The notes below the pieces were generated by a model. It ran no database searches. It was given only the letters and a program-made list of their open reading frames with translations, and was not told the DNA's origin. The translations under genes and the position numbers were made by a program. From the NCBI RefSeq assembly GCF_900116195.1, contig NZ_FOZW01000014.1, forward strand, positions 62,001 through 126,000: DNA of 64,000 nt, read 5' to 3'. This document shows, piece after piece, positions 63,233 through 64,000 of this stretch. The stretch is from Alloyangia pacifica. GTDB lineage: Bacteria > Pseudomonadota > Alphaproteobacteria > Rhodobacterales > Rhodobacteraceae. How positions within the stretch are numbered: position 1 is the stretch's first letter; the number at the start of each line of letters is the position of its first letter.

Positions 63233-64000
63233 TCAGCCCCGGTAGCCCGGGGCATGAACCTCGAGCCGGCGCAGCTGCGCGGCCCATTCGGGGTCGGGCT
63301 TGCCGCGAAGCTCGACGGAATCGTAGGCGTGCTGGTACTGGCCGGCGGTGTGGGCGGCGACCTCGTCCGGCAGCACGTCGGCGGTCAGCCCCATGCCCAG
63401 CGCGGCGACCTGCGCCTTGCACGAGCGTTCGAGGTTCAGCGCCAGCTTCACCGCCTCGGCGACCGAGCGACCAAGCAGAAGCGTGCCATGATTGCGCAGC
63501 AGCATGACCTGCTTTTCCCCGAGGTCCGCGACGATGCGCTCGCGCTCGGCCAGATCGAGCGCGATGCCCTCGTAGGCGTGATAGGCAATCCGGTCGTGGA
63601 ACTGCGCCGACCATTGGTTGAGGCTGAGCAGCCCCTCCTTGACCGAGGACACCGCGACGCCCGCTACCGTGTGGGTGTGCAGCACGCAGACCGCGTCGTG
63701 CCGCGCCATGTGCACGGCGGAATGGATGGTGAAGCCCGCTGCATTCACCCCCGCGCCATAGGGATCATCGATGACCGCGCCAGTCTCGTCGACGGTGACG
63801 AGGTTCGCCGCCGTCACCTCGTCGAAGCGCAGGCCGAAGGGGTTCAACAAAAACCGCTTCTCGCCGCCCGGCCCGTCGGGCAGGCGCGCCGAGATATGGG
63901 TGTAGATGCCGTCATCCATGCCTTCCAGCGCGATCAGCCGATAAGCCGCCGCGAGGTCGCGCCTGAGGTGATGTACATCGGGGGATAGCGCGCCGTCGGG
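63233..64000 (-). CDS. Class II aldolase/adducin-family protein (5' end outside window)
   Basis: The minus-strand frame stays open to the window edge, so the start is missing. The last visible upstream residues (LRRDLAAAYRLIALEG) are the expected family N-terminus, so only a few tens of residues are lost. Zinc ligands are seen in CVLHTHTVAGVA and LLRNHGTLLLG, and THISARLP and LLNPFGLRFDEV are typical. Family members cleave or epimerise small sugar phosphates or act as 3-oxo-acid decarboxylases. It is probably the first or an early gene of the operon that runs to the amidase. Confidence 0.9.
   Translation of the reverse strand, partial: PDGALSPDVHHLRRDLAAAYRLIALEGMDDGIYTHISARLPDGPGGEKRFLLNPFGLRFDEVTAANLVTVDETGAVIDDPYGAGVNAAGFTIHSAVHMARHDAVCVLHTHTVAGVAVSSVKEGLLSLNQWSAQFHDRIAYHAYEGIALDLAERERIVADLGEKQVMLLRNHGTLLLGRSVAEAVKLALNLERSCKAQVAALGMGLTADVLPDEVAAHTAGQYQHAYDSVELRGKPDPEWAAQLRRLEVHAPGYRG

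Overview
The window is a high-GC alphaproteobacterial chromosome segment and almost certainly comes from the Rhodobacteraceae (Roseobacter group). The evidence is strong G/C bias at third codon positions, a PmtA-type phospholipid methyltransferase, TRAP and Opp/Dpp-type transporters, a Rhodobacterales-style Flp/Tad pilus locus, a hrpB-meaB-rpmB neighbourhood, and a dispersed intergenic palindromic repeat. No insertion sequence, prophage, integrase or CRISPR array is visible. The one tRNA gene (Met, CAT) has no mobile element beside it.

Layout. 1-4.5 kb: lepA, small secreted proteins of unknown function and pmtA. 4.5-7.3 kb: a GntR(FCD)-SDR pair diverging from a BKACE enzyme, with an inverted pair of identical 13-bp sites between them. 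7.4-16.2 kb: an RpiR regulator diverging from a seven-gene catabolic operon encoding an N-formylglutamate-amidohydrolase-like enzyme, TRAP DctQ, DctM and DctP, a glutamine-synthetase-like ligase, an aldehyde dehydrogenase and an iron alcohol dehydrogenase. 16.4-25.6 kb: DinB, a BASS-like transporter overlapping a GlcD-type flavin dehydrogenase, a GYD protein, a lipoprotein, gnd, argF, argD and truA. 25.8-30.1 kb: ycjX, a GNAT gene and ycjF overlapping as one unit, a VIT/CCC1 transporter and a small membrane protein. 30.1-37.3 kb: a structured gene-free stretch, ileS, a Met/His-rich exported protein, a PagL-like lipid A deacylase, a low-Mr phosphatase, a sirtuin, a PCu(A)C copper chaperone and rpmB. 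37.4-42.1 kb: meaB, hrpB and a lytic transglycosylase. 42.5-53.1 kb: the Flp/Tad pilus locus (flp, cpaB, cpaC, an OmpA protein, cpaE, cpaF, tadB, tadC, tadD, a second TPR lipoprotein, prepilin peptidase). 53.1-55.6 kb: a ProC-like reductase, an AAA ATPase and tRNA-Met. 55.8-64 kb: a minus-strand operon of class II aldolase (cut by the window edge), Opp/Dpp ABC transporter, GhrA-like reductase and amidase.

How the genes work together. The most interesting unit is the 7.4-16.2 kb locus. Its enzyme set fits a gamma-glutamylation route: TRAP import, gamma-glutamyl capping of an amine or amino alcohol by the GS-like ligase, oxidation of the alcohol and then the aldehyde, and hydrolysis by an amidohydrolase. 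This is inferred from gene content; the substrate is unknown. The adjacent BKACE/SDR/GntR locus looks like a second small catabolic module acting on a beta-hydroxy or beta-keto acid. The Tad locus carries most structural parts of an adhesive Flp pilus but no TadE, TadF or TadG pseudopilin genes. Six copies of a palindromic repeat, all between 22 and 41 kb, sit in intergenic gaps.
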